36,423 nucleotides of DNA from an uncultured Gardnerella sp. (GCA_947254595.1 CAMYED010000003.1:1-36423); one strand, 5' to 3'; counted from the stretch's first letter, positions 8,827 to 17,945 are shown. The notes: generated from the letters alone by a model not told the origin. Numbers and translations: made by a program.

Positions 8827-10317
8827 TCACTGCTCAGAAATCGCATCTTTTATAAACGGAAGCATTGCGTCGCACAAAGCCTTACCTTGCGGAGCAGCAA
8901 AAAATGGCACACCAAGAAAAGTTCCAACTGAGCCTTTCGCTTCAACAACGCGCATTAAATTATCGTCATTTTCGCTACTATTTTCGCTATTTTCATTTTT
9001 TACGCTAATATTTTCCGAATTTTCTACATTATTCTCAATATTTTCCAAATAATCCTCATCATCACCGGAAAAAATATACGCACGCTTCGAAGCACTAATA
9101 GCTACACCAAAATCGCGCAACAATTTTCTACGAAAATCGTCAAGAGTAGCACGCTTAGAAAGCTGACGAATACCAACAGCAAGAACGCGCCCAGGATGCT
9201 GACGAATAATATTCGCGTACGTGCTCGGATCCTTTTGACCGTCGTCACCAAGAAGCACAAAACGCATACCAGGAAAATCATCCATAAGCTGAGTCGCAAA
9301 CTCAAGCTTATGCTGCGGACCGTTCGGAATAAAAGTTTTAGGACGCGGATCTAAATCGCGAAGCAAAAGAGGACCTTCAGGAAACTTCTCACGCTCAATA
9401 AAATGACGAATTGAAGCCTCAACATTCCAAGGCGAAGTCGAAAGATAGAAAAATGGAATATCATTACGCAAACCAGCCAAAGACTGGAAAAACTCAGACA
9501 TTCCAGGAACAGGCGAACGATGCGCCGGATTCATAATAAGAAGATTATACGCGGCACGAATCGGCGAAGGCGCTTGAGTAACCATAATAGTGTCGTCAAC
9601 ATCCGAAATAATACCAATCGGCACATTCGCGTCAATAGCAAACAAGCTAGCCTTCACAGGCTCACGATTATTAACCGCGTAAGAAACAACATGCTGCCCC
9701 GGTAAAAGCGCACGCTCAGTAATCAAATCCAAATACCCCGCACGATCCGAAATGCAGTATTCCGCACTTCCACCGCGAGCTTCCTCCGGCTTATCGTAAA
9801 CCTCAGAATCGCCAACTTGAGCAGTTTCAACAGGAATATTATCAATCGACAATGCAACTTTAACGCGCACAGCAGGAACCACAAGCATAGCGTAAATACC
9901 ACGCTTCAACGCAGAATGATGCCCAAGAGCCGGAGCGTAAACCGTTCTGCAAATAAGCCTCGCGTAACGGTGAGTACCGTAACCAATATACGGTTCAACA
10001 CTTGGAAACCAGCCGGCGCGGCGAGCAATACGCCCAGCAATGCGCATCCAACCGCCAACAGTAGACGTCACAATTCTTCTACCAACGCGAACAAGCCACG
10101 GCTTATTGCCAATTCGCTCATCTTCAGAAGGCGCGTCGAATAAAGTTGCCGTAACATGAACCGGAATTGGAGTGCTACTAACCCTACGCGAAGTCGTTGC
10201 AGCAGCCTGCGGTTGAGAAAGAGGCTTAGACTTAGCTTCATCAGGCACTTTAGATTGTTCTTCAGCAGGCACTTTAGTAGGCACCTTAGTAGGCTTATTA
10301 TCTACGCGCTCACTCAT
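8827..10317 (-). CDS. App1-type (DUF2183) phosphatase-domain protein
   Basis: This 496-residue protein carries the App1 phosphatidate-phosphatase catalytic domain, a haloacid-dehalogenase-like fold. DVDDTI at 239-244 has the two Asp of the nucleophile motif, FFYLSTSPW (289-297) is motif II-like, and GDDGQKDP (357-364) supplies the metal-binding acidic residues. The first 45 residues are a disordered K/P/E/Q-rich leader, and about 418-452 is an N/E/S-rich low-complexity insertion. I choose the ATG at 10315-10317 (MSERVDNK): it overlaps the stop of the upstream transpeptidase gene as ATGAGTGA, suggesting translational coupling; an in-frame ATG lies six codons further up. Yeast App1 dephosphorylates phosphatidate; the bacterial substrate is unknown. 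Co-translation with a cell-wall enzyme suggests an envelope role (inference). Confidence 0.82.
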   Translation of the reverse strand: MSERVDNKPTKVPTKVPAEEQSKVPDEAKSKPLSQPQAAATTSRRVSSTPIPVHVTATLFDAPSEDERIGNKPWLVRVGRRIVTSTVGGWMRIAGRIARRAGWFPSVEPYIGYGTHRYARLICRTVYAPALGHHSALKRGIYAMLVVPAVRVKVALSIDNIPVETAQVGDSEVYDKPEEARGGSAEYCISDRAGYLDLITERALLPGQHVVSYAVNNREPVKASLFAIDANVPIGIISDVDDTIMVTQAPSPIRAAYNLLIMNPAHRSPVPGMSEFFQSLAGLRNDIPFFYLSTSPWNVEASIRHFIEREKFPEGPLLLRDLDPRPKTFIPNGPQHKLEFATQLMDDFPGMRFVLLGDDGQKDPSTYANIIRQHPGRVLAVGIRQLSKRATLDDFRRKLLRDFGVAISASKRAYIFSGDDEDYLENIENNVENSENISVKNENSENSSENDDNLMRVVEAKGSVGTFLGVPFFAAPQGKALCDAMLPFIKDAISEQ

Positions 10318-12238
10318 TTTGACGCACCGGACCATCCGGAGTGTTACCTACAATCTCCACAATCGTGCCACGAGGGCAGTTTTCGTAAATCCAGCGAGCA
10401 TCCTGCTCATACATGTTAATGCAGCCGTGCGAACCATGATTTGCAGCATCGCCAGTAGCAATACCAGTGTAATTCCAAGAAGCAGTGTGGAAGCCTTCGC
10501 CACCATGATAATAGCTAACCCAACGCACGCCCGGCGAGAAGTAAGAAGACCCGTCGCCATTACGCCCACGCATATCCTGAGAAGCATAACGCAAGTAAAT
10601 AAAGAAGGTTCCAGGAGTAGACTCGTCCGTTCCAGCCCTACCAGTGCAAACCGGGAAAGTCTTAACAAGCTCATCGTTCTTATAAACAGAAGCTATCTGC
10701 TTCGACTTATCAACAACAATACGCATTTCAACAAGCTTCTTTTCAACACTAAACTTAGTGATTTTAGAAGGAAGCGTTGCCTTAAAATCCTCACCCTTAC
10801 GCAAAGCTTCAGCAGCCTTTTGAGCAAGAGAACGAGAATAAGTCACTTCAACACCATTAGAACCCTTCATAGTGGTGAAAATAAACTTACCATCCTTATT
10901 AACAGCGTCCTCCTGATTAACTTTCTGCTGATTCAACTCCTGCGGAATAGCCTGAGACAAGTAATCATCAACCTTATCCGTATCAACAACGTAAGAAAGC
11001 TCACGCTTAGTAATATCCGCTTTTACATCAATCCAAGAAGCAATAGCATCTTTTGGAACAGTAAAATCTTTACCATCGCCATTACTAAACGTAATTTTTT
11101 TCTCAAGCAACTTATTCAGCTCATCAACAAGCTTCTGCGCTGCATCACGCTTAATAGGAGCGTCAGTACGACGAGACGTAACCGAAACTTTTACTGCTTT
11201 ACCCGGGTGCGCAATTAACTTCTTAACCGCTTCACGCACAGACATAGTTTCAATCGTTCGGCCAGGAATACCATCCTCAACCGTATAAGAATTTGAATTT
11301 TTATCAAACACGGCACTATACGGAACAGCCCTATCCTTCTCGCGAACAAACCTGTGCAAAACAAACACATCCATCGCAGAATTATCGGTTTTAGCCTTCA
11401 AACTAACCGTTTGCTGTACCCAAGGCATAATCCGCGTAAACAAATTATTGCGCTTAGCGTTCATAATCTCCCGAACCGTAGCCGGCTCGTCAACCTTCAC
11501 GCCAAGATCACTTAAATCTGCATCAACCTGATTCCCGCGGTCGTCGCTAATAGTAAGAGAAGTGCGCTCAACAGCATCCTTAACAACACTTTTTACCGCA
11601 GACTCCTGGTCTCCAGTGAGATTACGCGCAAAAGCAGAATCACCAAAATTGACGCCAGGAGCAACACGATCGTGGAAATACCAGTGAGCTGCAAAGAAAG
11701 CGGCGGCTAAAACAATAATAAAAATCAAAAGAGAATAGAAAAGCGCAAAAGCAGAACGATTGCCGTGATGCTTCTTGCTGTCTTTATTATTGCTGCTGTT
11801 CTTGCTGTTCTTGCTGTTCTTACTGTTCTTACCATTCTTGCTGTTCTTACCATCGTTCGGAGAAACAGCTTCGAAAGAATCAGTTGCCGTAGAATCAGCG
11901 AAAGAAGTATCTCCGTAATTATTCAAAGATGCGTCGGCATTTATATACGAAGAATTAGAATGCAGATTATTTTCGTAGTCTGAATCGTAGGCGGAATCAT
12001 CCTCAGCTTCTTCGGCAACCTCACCCAAATTATCGGCAAGAGATTCCTCGGAAGAAGCACCCTCGGGAATAGCACCCTCGGAAAGAGCACCCTCGGAATT
12101 ATCGGCAGACTGATTACCTACCTGATTATGCGCCACTTGCGCAAAAGTGACGGTATCGTCACTCGTATCTTCAGGCGTATTCTCCGGAATATTGTCGAAG
12201 GAATCGTCGCCTTCAGGATTGTGCTGCAATTCAGCCAT
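10310..12238 (-). CDS. Membrane-anchored L,D-transpeptidase (YkuD) with PG-binding repeats
   Basis: Forms 3-3 cross-links in peptidoglycan or attaches partners to it. From the chosen start the protein has 642 residues: an acidic, disordered cytoplasmic leader (1-130), an N/S/K tandem stretch (131-155), one membrane helix (163-185), an extracellular segment with putative peptidoglycan-binding domains (about 195-500), and a C-terminal YkuD domain (about 505-632). The catalytic motif HGSHGCIN has nucleophile Cys606, with His604 in the motif and His584 (GEGFH) upstream. The start ATG at 12236-12238 is supported by GAGGT seven bases before; the open frame extends 18 codons further but without a ribosome site. 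Its stop overlaps the App1-type gene by 8 bp. The 5' region contains an 11-bp tandem repeat and a palindrome. Confidence 0.92.
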   Translation of the reverse strand: MAELQHNPEGDDSFDNIPENTPEDTSDDTVTFAQVAHNQVGNQSADNSEGALSEGAIPEGASSEESLADNLGEVAEEAEDDSAYDSDYENNLHSNSSYINADASLNNYGDTSFADSTATDSFEAVSPNDGKNSKNGKNSKNSKNSKNSSNNKDSKKHHGNRSAFALFYSLLIFIIVLAAAFFAAHWYFHDRVAPGVNFGDSAFARNLTGDQESAVKSVVKDAVERTSLTISDDRGNQVDADLSDLGVKVDEPATVREIMNAKRNNLFTRIMPWVQQTVSLKAKTDNSAMDVFVLHRFVREKDRAVPYSAVFDKNSNSYTVEDGIPGRTIETMSVREAVKKLIAHPGKAVKVSVTSRRTDAPIKRDAAQKLVDELNKLLEKKITFSNGDGKDFTVPKDAIASWIDVKADITKRELSYVVDTDKVDDYLSQAIPQELNQQKVNQEDAVNKDGKFIFTTMKGSNGVEVTYSRSLAQKAAEALRKGEDFKATLPSKITKFSVEKKLVEMRIVVDKSKQIASVYKNDELVKTFPVCTGRAGTDESTPGTFFIYLRYASQDMRGRNGDGSSYFSPGVRWVSYYHGGEGFHTASWNYTGIATGDAANHGSHGCINMYEQDARWIYENCPRGTIVEIVGNTPDGPVRQNE

Positions 12239-12278
12239 ATTCAAACCTCTGCTCAATATCTGCCCAATAATTGCCCAG

Positions 12279-12360
12279 CAACTACTCAACAACTACTCAA
12301 CAACCACTCAAACTACTCAAACTGCCAAGCGCTACTAAGCCAGTAACACTAAGTAGTGTT
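12279..12360. repeat. 11-bp tandem repeat and palindrome in the transpeptidase leader region
   Basis: CAACTACTCAA repeats at 12279-12289 and 12290-12300, with variants at 12301-12311 and 12312-12320. Beyond it is the palindrome AACACTA-AG-TAGTGTT at 12345-12360, and AACACTACT recurs at 12396-12404. The palindrome could be an operator about 110 bp upstream of the transpeptidase start; no promoter can be fixed with confidence. Confidence 0.5.
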
Positions 12361-12455
12361 AAGTAATTGCGTCAAAAGACACGTTCGTATATTTTAACAC
12401 TACTCAGTTATTTGCGGATATTTGTAGTAATTTTCAATCTGTTTTAATTATTCGT

Positions 12456-12502
12456 AACTCAACTTGCGCTAATTAAATTGCGTTAATCAACTCAACTGCG
12501 CT
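12456..12502. repeat. Duplicated 3' end of the alpha/beta-hydrolase gene
   Basis: AACTCAACTGCGCT at 12489-12502 spans the hydrolase stop codon. It is repeated with one inserted T at 12456-12470, 33 bp downstream of the gene. Confidence 0.6.
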
Positions 12503-13451
12503 GAGCGAAAGACAAAAGCGTTACAAGCGCCTCAGCAACCTCATACGGATGCTCAGTAGCGCTAAAATGCCCACAATCCTCAACAACAGTAAAATCAACA
12601 TGCTTCGAAGAAGTCATAGCCTCAGCCATTGGACGCATAATTTCAGGAGCACTAGAAGGATCCAAAGTGCCACTAATAACAGCCGCAGGAGCAGTAATCA
12701 AAGGCAACTGATCTTCCATATCCGGCCTGCAAGCAGCCATACGCTGACGCCACGCCAAACCTTCAGGCTTCTGATCATTAATCCAACTTTCAAAAGTGCG
12801 AATAAACTCAGGAGACTTTTTAACCGAAGAATCCTTCTCAGTCGCATGAGCAAAATGCATAACCGGCTCAACCGTTTGATCCCGCTCACAAACCTCAGCA
12901 ATCTCAAGACGCTTAGCGCGAGCCTGAGGAGCATCAACACAAGCGCGAGTATCACACAACGCAATACCAGCAACAGCCTGCGGAACAAGCCTCTGCACAT
13001 TCAACGCAACATAGCCGCCCATAGAAAGACCAACCCACACAGCACGCTTATAACCCAAATCGCTAACAAGCTTTATATAAGACGCAGTAAGAGCATCCAA
13101 AGCGTGAGCGTAATCAGCCTCATTAAATTCAGCATTAAATTCAGAACTCTCTGCTTTTGGAGTCTCACTCAAGCCAGCACCAACCATATCCGGAGCAAAA
13201 ATAGGAGCATCGCACTTCAACAAACCAGATTCAAGAGCAGCATCAATCTGCACATTCAAAGAATCAGCGCAAGCATCCCACATACGATGATCAACCGGAA
13301 AACCATGAATCAAAACAATCGGAACAACGCTGGAATTGTTCGAATCGTCAGTATTTTTTACATCACGATAAACAGTATTATGCAACTTAAAAAGCGAGCA
13401 ATCCTTAAAAGAATCACACTTATTAACTAAATTAGTAGAACCTTCACTCAT
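12492..13451 (-). CDS. Alpha/beta-fold hydrolase
   Basis: A soluble serine hydrolase of 319 residues with unknown substrate. The oxyanion-hole HG is in LIHGFPVDHRMWD (47-59), the nucleophile elbow is GLSMGGY (Ser143), the acid is Asp264 in GTLDP and the base is His295 in CGHFSATEHP. The cap region (about 180-245) is helical. The pattern fits the 3-oxoadipate enol-lactonase/esterase-like group, but that does not define the reaction. The open frame runs 53 codons further upstream through a Cys/Phe/Leu-rich stretch; I prefer the ATG at 13449-13451. It has no Shine-Dalgarno, but TATTAT eight bases upstream would fit a leaderless transcript. It diverges from the diacylglycerol-kinase-like gene. 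Confidence 0.85.
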   Translation of the reverse strand: MSEGSTNLVNKCDSFKDCSLFKLHNTVYRDVKNTDDSNNSSVVPIVLIHGFPVDHRMWDACADSLNVQIDAALESGLLKCDAPIFAPDMVGAGLSETPKAESSEFNAEFNEADYAHALDALTASYIKLVSDLGYKRAVWVGLSMGGYVALNVQRLVPQAVAGIALCDTRACVDAPQARAKRLEIAEVCERDQTVEPVMHFAHATEKDSSVKKSPEFIRTFESWINDQKPEGLAWRQRMAACRPDMEDQLPLITAPAAVISGTLDPSSAPEIMRPMAEAMTSSKHVDFTVVEDCGHFSATEHPYEVAEALVTLLSFAQRS

Positions 13452-13612
13452 AAACCACAATAATAGTCTCAGCCATATAACAGAACACAAACAAAACGCG
13501 CGGAAACAATCAAATGTGTAAAAACAGTAAATATTCAGTAAATATTCGCAGCATACTGCAAAATTTAATATAGCAAGGAAAATAATGTGCAAGAATAGGA
13601 GGTATGCCAACT

Positions 13613-14743
13613 ATGCCTATTCAAGCAACCATTGTGTTAATGGTGATCGTTTTTGCGCTCGTACTCGCGCCATTCATCATCATGATAGTTACGCGTACCA
13701 TGAAACGGCACCACTTGGCCAAAAAACTCGCCAAACGGCACGGCGACTCCGTACACTACGCATTCATACTCAACCCATCAAAACCGCAGGCAGAATCATA
13801 CCGCGAAAGCATTCAAAACTACTGCAACAAACGCAAATTCACCTACGAAATAATCGACACGCAACTAGATAAAGACGGACGCGAATGTGCGCTAGAAGCA
13901 CTCTCAAACGGAGCAAATGTAGTGGTCGCAGTTGGCGGCGACGGCACAGTTCGCACAGTTGCGAGCGCAGTAAGCGGAAAAGGTCACGCAATGGGAATTA
14001 TTCCTATTGGAACCGGAAACCTTTTCGCACGCAATATGGGAATACCAGTAAACGACGTGGACGCAGCTTTACGCGTAGCCACTTCGCACGGATCCAGGCA
14101 AGTAGACGTTGGGCGCGTTACGATTCTCGACAAGCCAAATGAAGACCACGGACACGCGTTTTTAATCATTGCAGGAATTGGCTTCGACGCTCTTATGATT
14201 GACGACACAGACCCGAAGCTAAAGAAAAATATTAGTTGGCTTGCTTACTTCGTTGCCGGAGTTAAACATTTGTTTATGCCGAAGTATCGCGCAACCGTTA
14301 TTTTACAGCGCTCAAACGGCGACGAAAGCGTACTAAAAGGACTCACCTTCCGAACACTTATGGCAGGAAACTGCGGGCAAATACCAATGTTCTCACTAAT
14401 GCCCGAAGCCGCTTACGACGACGGCGTGCTCGACTTTGAAATTATTGACACTTCGGGCGGATTAATCGGCTGGGCTAACTTATTCCGCGGAGTAGTACAC
14501 CAAACCGTAACCGGACGCGCACTACAGCAAGACTCATTATCCGCAGGCTCCAGAATTGACCAAACGCAAGGCTACAGCGCGGAAGTGCGACTAGAAAAAT
14601 CGGCGCCAGTGCAAGTGGACGGCGACATTTTGGGTTACACAAAACATTTGCGCTTCACCGTAGACAAGCAAGCACTGTGCGTGCGCGTGCCAGCAAGCGT
14701 AAAAACCAGCATTGCTGTGAGCGATAATACTACGGGCAAATAA
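13613..14743 (+). CDS. Diacylglycerol kinase-family lipid kinase
   Basis: Probably phosphorylates a lipid such as diacylglycerol with ATP at the inner membrane face. From the chosen start the protein has 376 residues: an N-terminal membrane helix (7-27), then the DAGK catalytic domain. NPSKP (54-58), the nucleotide-binding AVGGDGTVRTVASAV (106-120) and IPIGTGNLFARNMG (130-143) are all intact. The C-terminal beta-sandwich half ends near VQVDGDILGYTKHLRF. The second of two nearby ATGs (13613) is preferred because AGGAGG (13597-13602) lies ten bases before it; the first ATG at 13604 is one base from that site and so too close. YegS/DgkB-like members differ in lipid substrate, which cannot be resolved here. 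Confidence 0.9.
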   Translation: MPIQATIVLMVIVFALVLAPFIIMIVTRTMKRHHLAKKLAKRHGDSVHYAFILNPSKPQAESYRESIQNYCNKRKFTYEIIDTQLDKDGRECALEALSNGANVVVAVGGDGTVRTVASAVSGKGHAMGIIPIGTGNLFARNMGIPVNDVDAALRVATSHGSRQVDVGRVTILDKPNEDHGHAFLIIAGIGFDALMIDDTDPKLKKNISWLAYFVAGVKHLFMPKYRATVILQRSNGDESVLKGLTFRTLMAGNCGQIPMFSLMPEAAYDDGVLDFEIIDTSGGLIGWANLFRGVVHQTVTGRALQQDSLSAGSRIDQTQGYSAEVRLEKSAPVQVDGDILGYTKHLRFTVDKQALCVRVPASVKTSIAVSDNTTGK

Positions 14744-14782
14744 GTAATATCTCTGGCGCGAGTATATCTAAAACGATATTCC

Positions 14783-14960
14783 CTTTACACATACGTAACG
14801 AAAATATCGTCTGCAAACTTAAATCCGTTATTGGCTTTACACGCATGTAACGAAAATGTTGGAATCTCACCAAAAATCGGCAGTAACTGTACGCGCACGT
14901 AACGAAAATATTGAAATCGCACCAAAAAGCGTTACTCCCTTTACATGCGTGCATAGAAAA
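14783..14960. repeat. 52-bp-period palindromic array, copy 2
   Basis: Units with their GTAA half at 14795, 14847, 14899 and, degenerate (GCATAGAAA), 14951 are spaced exactly 52 bp. Examples are TTTACACGCATGTAACGAAA and GTACGCGCACGTAACGAAAA. The array occupies the 373-bp gap between the lipid kinase and pgm. A partial copy of the large element found near the right end follows it. Confidence 0.85.
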
Positions 14961-15009
14961 AGCCGATCCTTTAGCTGCGGGTGAGTGCAACTAGCTACTT
15001 TATCGTTTT

Positions 15010-15050
15010 CTCAGTGCGAAAAATCTCAAATCTCGACGCGCGAATATGCG
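15010..15050 (+). repeat. Partial copy of the 380-bp double-hairpin element
   Basis: 25 bp at 15010-15034 are identical to the right arm region of element copy B (36050-36074), and CGAATATGCG at 15041-15050 also matches the following bases of that element. TTTATCG just before (15000-15005) matches the stem start, so the hairpin interior looks deleted. As with the full copies, it adjoins a 52-bp array. Confidence 0.65.
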
Positions 15051-15116
15051 CGCGAATGTGAAACCAAAATGCGTATAAAAATATAAAATACAAGCGCCGT
15101 GGCAAAATAAAAAATT

Positions 15117-16790
15117 ATGGTAGCAAAAAATGCGGGAATGCCCGCCACCCCAGAAGATCTAGTCGACGTCGACGCTTTGGTCGGCGCTTACTACGATGAA
15201 ATTCCAAATTCCAATATTCCAGAACAGCGCGTGATTTTCGGCACGTCCGGCCACCGTGGTTCCGCTTTGAAAACTTCGTTTAACGAAGCTCATATTGTAG
15301 CTATTACGCAAGCTATTGCTGAATACCGCAAGAAAGCTGGCGTAACCGGCCCACTTTATATTGGTCGCGATACGCACGCACTTTCCGAACCTGCTCAAAA
15401 AACCGCAATCGAAGTTTTGGTTGCTAACGGCGTTCACGTTCGCGTGGATTCTCGCGGCGACTTCGTGCCAACTCCTGTTGTATCCCAAGCTATTTTGACG
15501 CACAACCGCGCAGCCGACGGCACTCAGCGCTTTAGCGGCGACGGATTGGCTGACGGCATCGTCGTCACTCCTTCGCATAACCCACCAACCGACGGTGGTT
15601 TTAAGTACGATCCTGTAACCGGCGGCCCAGCCCCAGCAGACGTAACAAACGCAATCGCCGCACGCGCAAACGAATTGCTCGACAACTACAAGTCCGTAAA
15701 GCGCGTGCCATTCGAAGAAGCAATCAAATCTGACTTAGTAGAAGGCTTCGATTACCGCGAACATTACGTAAGCGACTTGGCAAACGTAATCGACTTCGAC
15801 GTGATTCGCTCCAGCGGCGTGCGTTTGGGAATTGACCCACTCGGCGGCGCAAGCGTAAACTACTGGCCACTTATGAACGAAAAGTACGGCCTGAATATTG
15901 GCGTTGTGCGTCCAGAAGTTGACCCAACTTGGCGATTCATGACTATTGACCACGACGGCAAGATTCGTATGGATCCAAGCTCCCCTTACGCAATGAAGGG
16001 CTTAGTTGACCAGCTTAACGCCGGCGCTTGGGATAAGTACGATTTAGTTGGCGGCACAGATCCAGACGCCGACCGCCACGGAATCGTATGCCCAAACTGG
16101 GGCGTTATGAACCCGAACCACTACATTGCAGTGTGCGTGGAATACTTGTTCGGCGGCGCTCGCCCAGATTGGCCAAAGAACACAGCAATCGGAAAGACGC
16201 TCGTGTCTTCTTCCTTGATTGACCGCGTTGCTGCTTCTATTAACGCAAAGCTCGTAGAAGTACCGGTTGGATTCAAGTGGTTCGTTGACCCACTCTTTAG
16301 CGGCGAAGTCGCTTTCGGCGGCGAAGAAAGCTCCGGTATGAGCTTCCTGCGCAAGGACGGACGCGTATGGACCACCGATAAGGATGGTTTGATTCCAGAC
16401 TTGCTCGCGGCTGAAATCACTGCAAAGACTGGCAAGAACCCAGCTCAGCTTCACCAGGATCAGGTAGCTCGCTTTGGCGAAAGCTGGTACAAGCGCGTTG
16501 ACACACCAACAACGCTTGAGCAGAAGCAGAAGTTCGCAGCTTTGAGCGGCGACGACGTTGAAGCAACCAAGCTTGCAGGCGAAGATATTACTGCAAAGCT
16601 CACCGAAGCTCCTGGAAACGGCGCAAAGATTGGCGGCTTAAAGGTGACGACCAAGAATAACTGGTTCGCCGCTCGCCCATCCGGCACCGAAAACATTTAC
16701 AAGGTTTACGCAGAATCCTTCGTTTCTCCAGAAGCACTCGACAAGGTGCTCGAAGAAGCTACTGCCGTAGTAGATAAGGCTTTAGCATAG
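15117..16790 (+). CDS. pgm: Phosphoglucomutase (alpha-D-glucose phosphate-specific)
   Basis: Interconverts glucose 1-phosphate and glucose 6-phosphate in the cytoplasm, linking glycogen and sugar-nucleotide metabolism to central carbon flow. The 557-residue protein has all four signatures of the alpha-D-phosphohexomutase family: the phosphoserine loop TPSHNPPTDGG (Ser153), the Mg-binding loop DPDADRHG (315-322), the sugar-binding GEESSGMS near residue 400, and the phosphate-binding ARPSGTENIYKVYAES near the C terminus. FGTSGHRG (41-48) at the N terminus is also typical. Length is normal for the glucose-specific type. No Shine-Dalgarno is visible; an AT-rich stretch (15074-15090) may hold the -10. 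The last seven codons are tandemly duplicated just past the stop. Confidence 0.96.
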   Translation: MVAKNAGMPATPEDLVDVDALVGAYYDEIPNSNIPEQRVIFGTSGHRGSALKTSFNEAHIVAITQAIAEYRKKAGVTGPLYIGRDTHALSEPAQKTAIEVLVANGVHVRVDSRGDFVPTPVVSQAILTHNRAADGTQRFSGDGLADGIVVTPSHNPPTDGGFKYDPVTGGPAPADVTNAIAARANELLDNYKSVKRVPFEEAIKSDLVEGFDYREHYVSDLANVIDFDVIRSSGVRLGIDPLGGASVNYWPLMNEKYGLNIGVVRPEVDPTWRFMTIDHDGKIRMDPSSPYAMKGLVDQLNAGAWDKYDLVGGTDPDADRHGIVCPNWGVMNPNHYIAVCVEYLFGGARPDWPKNTAIGKTLVSSSLIDRVAASINAKLVEVPVGFKWFVDPLFSGEVAFGGEESSGMSFLRKDGRVWTTDKDGLIPDLLAAEITAKTGKNPAQLHQDQVARFGESWYKRVDTPTTLEQKQKFAALSGDDVEATKLAGEDITAKLTEAPGNGAKIGGLKVTTKNNWFAARPSGTENIYKVYAESFVSPEALDKVLEEATAVVDKALA

Positions 16791-16810
16791 TCGACAAGGC
16801 TTTAGCGTAA
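16771..16810. repeat. 20-bp tandem duplication of the pgm 3' end
   Basis: TAGATAAGGCTTTAGCATAG at 16771-16790, which includes the stop codon, is followed directly by TCGACAAGGCTTTAGCGTAA at 16791-16810. The two 20-bp units differ at four positions. Confidence 0.8.
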
Positions 16811-16892
16811 CGTAATAATCTTGCGTAAATAAAGAATCTACTAATTGCGCTGGTTGCAATCTGCAGCCGGCGCATTTTTGAAAGGTTTTGTA

Positions 16893-17945
16893 ATGATTGT
16901 TGTTTCTACAGACGGTTCCGCACTCGGAAACCCAAACGGTTCAATGGGATGGGCGTGGGCAGACCACTCCAGCGAAGCCGGAAACGCACACGAACATCAT
17001 CACGCAGGAAACGCAGACGCCGGCGGAGCCACAAACGGCACGAATCAAATCGGCGAATTATGCGCAGTTTTGGAAGCCTTACGCGCGCACCCAGGCAGCG
17101 AACCACTCACCATTGAAAGCGACTCGCAATACGCAATCAACTGCGCAACTACGTGGATTCACGGGTGGAAAAAGAACGGCTGGAAAAACTCAAAAAACGA
17201 GCCAGTTAAAAACGCAGATTTGATTCGCGCAATCGACGCAGAAATAACTAAACGCGAAGGCGCAGTAAAATTCGTGTGGGTTAAAGGACACGCAGGAAAC
17301 GCAGGCAACGAAAAAGTTGACACACTAGCTCGCGGATATGCGGAAGACTGCCGAAGCGGCGTGAAAAGCGGATACTTGCCTTTAGAAGGATGGAAATCAC
17401 TACTAGCTTCTGAATACGCAGAAGGCACGGACGTGCCAAGTGACGCAAAAATGCTTTTAAGCGGCAAAATCGCAAATGCGGAATATCACCTTGATCGCGC
17501 AGTCGGAGAAGATACGAATCCCGATTTTTCTGCGCAAAATAAGGAAAACTCGCAGAGTGAGACGCATGGCGAAGTGCAGGGCGAAGTGCAGGGCGAAGTG
17601 CAGGGCGAAGTGCAGGGCGAAGTGCAGGGCGAAACGAAAAACGTTGCTCACGAGGAATCCAACAACACCGCCGATGACGGCGAAGCGCGTGAAACAACGC
17701 GTGAAACAACTTCCGAGGTAACGCGCGAATTAACGCATACATTACGCGAAACTAAGCATAAAGCAGCGCAAGGCCTACTCGTAAGCGGCACACTGCAATT
17801 CACCCCCGCCCCAAGAACAAGCCCAACCTTCAACGGTAAAGCGCGATTTATTCAAGGCAGCATTAACGTAAGCGGATACGTTGAGCCCGACGGCACTTTA
17901 CGCCTAGACCCAACCGCCTTCTACCTGGAACAAGCAGGCGAATAA
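16893..17945 (+). CDS. rnhA: Ribonuclease HI with C-terminal extension
   Basis: Degrades RNA in RNA-DNA hybrids. From the ATG at 16893 (AAAGG seven bases before) the protein has 350 residues. The RNase HI domain covers about 1-155 and has the catalytic carboxylates Asp7 (STDGSALGNP), Glu55 (QIGELCAVL), Asp77 (ESDSQYAI) and Asp143 (VDTLARG), plus the KGHAGNAGNE loop. A His/Ala/Gly-rich insertion (residues about 29-48) separates the first two strands. The second half is not RNase H: an acidic linker with five in-frame GEVQ units, then a short C-terminal module (about 300-350) rich in beta-type residues of unknown role. Standard RNase HI is about 155 residues, so this protein is more than double the usual size. 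The open frame begins 16 codons earlier but lacks a ribosome site there. Confidence 0.88.
   Translation: MIVVSTDGSALGNPNGSMGWAWADHSSEAGNAHEHHHAGNADAGGATNGTNQIGELCAVLEALRAHPGSEPLTIESDSQYAINCATTWIHGWKKNGWKNSKNEPVKNADLIRAIDAEITKREGAVKFVWVKGHAGNAGNEKVDTLARGYAEDCRSGVKSGYLPLEGWKSLLASEYAEGTDVPSDAKMLLSGKIANAEYHLDRAVGEDTNPDFSAQNKENSQSETHGEVQGEVQGEVQGEVQGEVQGETKNVAHEESNNTADDGEARETTRETTSEVTRELTHTLRETKHKAAQGLLVSGTLQFTPAPRTSPTFNGKARFIQGSINVSGYVEPDGTLRLDPTAFYLEQAGE
17568..17627 (+). repeat. Five exact 12-bp tandem repeats inside rnhA
   Basis: GGCGAAGTGCAG is repeated five times without mismatch (17568-17627) and a sixth copy begins before diverging. Each unit encodes GEVQ in frame, so changes in copy number would keep the reading frame. 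Confidence 0.95.

Noticed and set aside
10319..11218. 299-codon plus-strand open frame
   Set aside because: It lies fully antisense to the L,D-transpeptidase, which has clear domains; the translated product is N/S/R/T-rich without family resemblance.
12549..13430. 293-codon plus-strand open frame
   Set aside because: Antisense to the alpha/beta hydrolase, with basic low-information composition; the hydrolase carries a complete triad.
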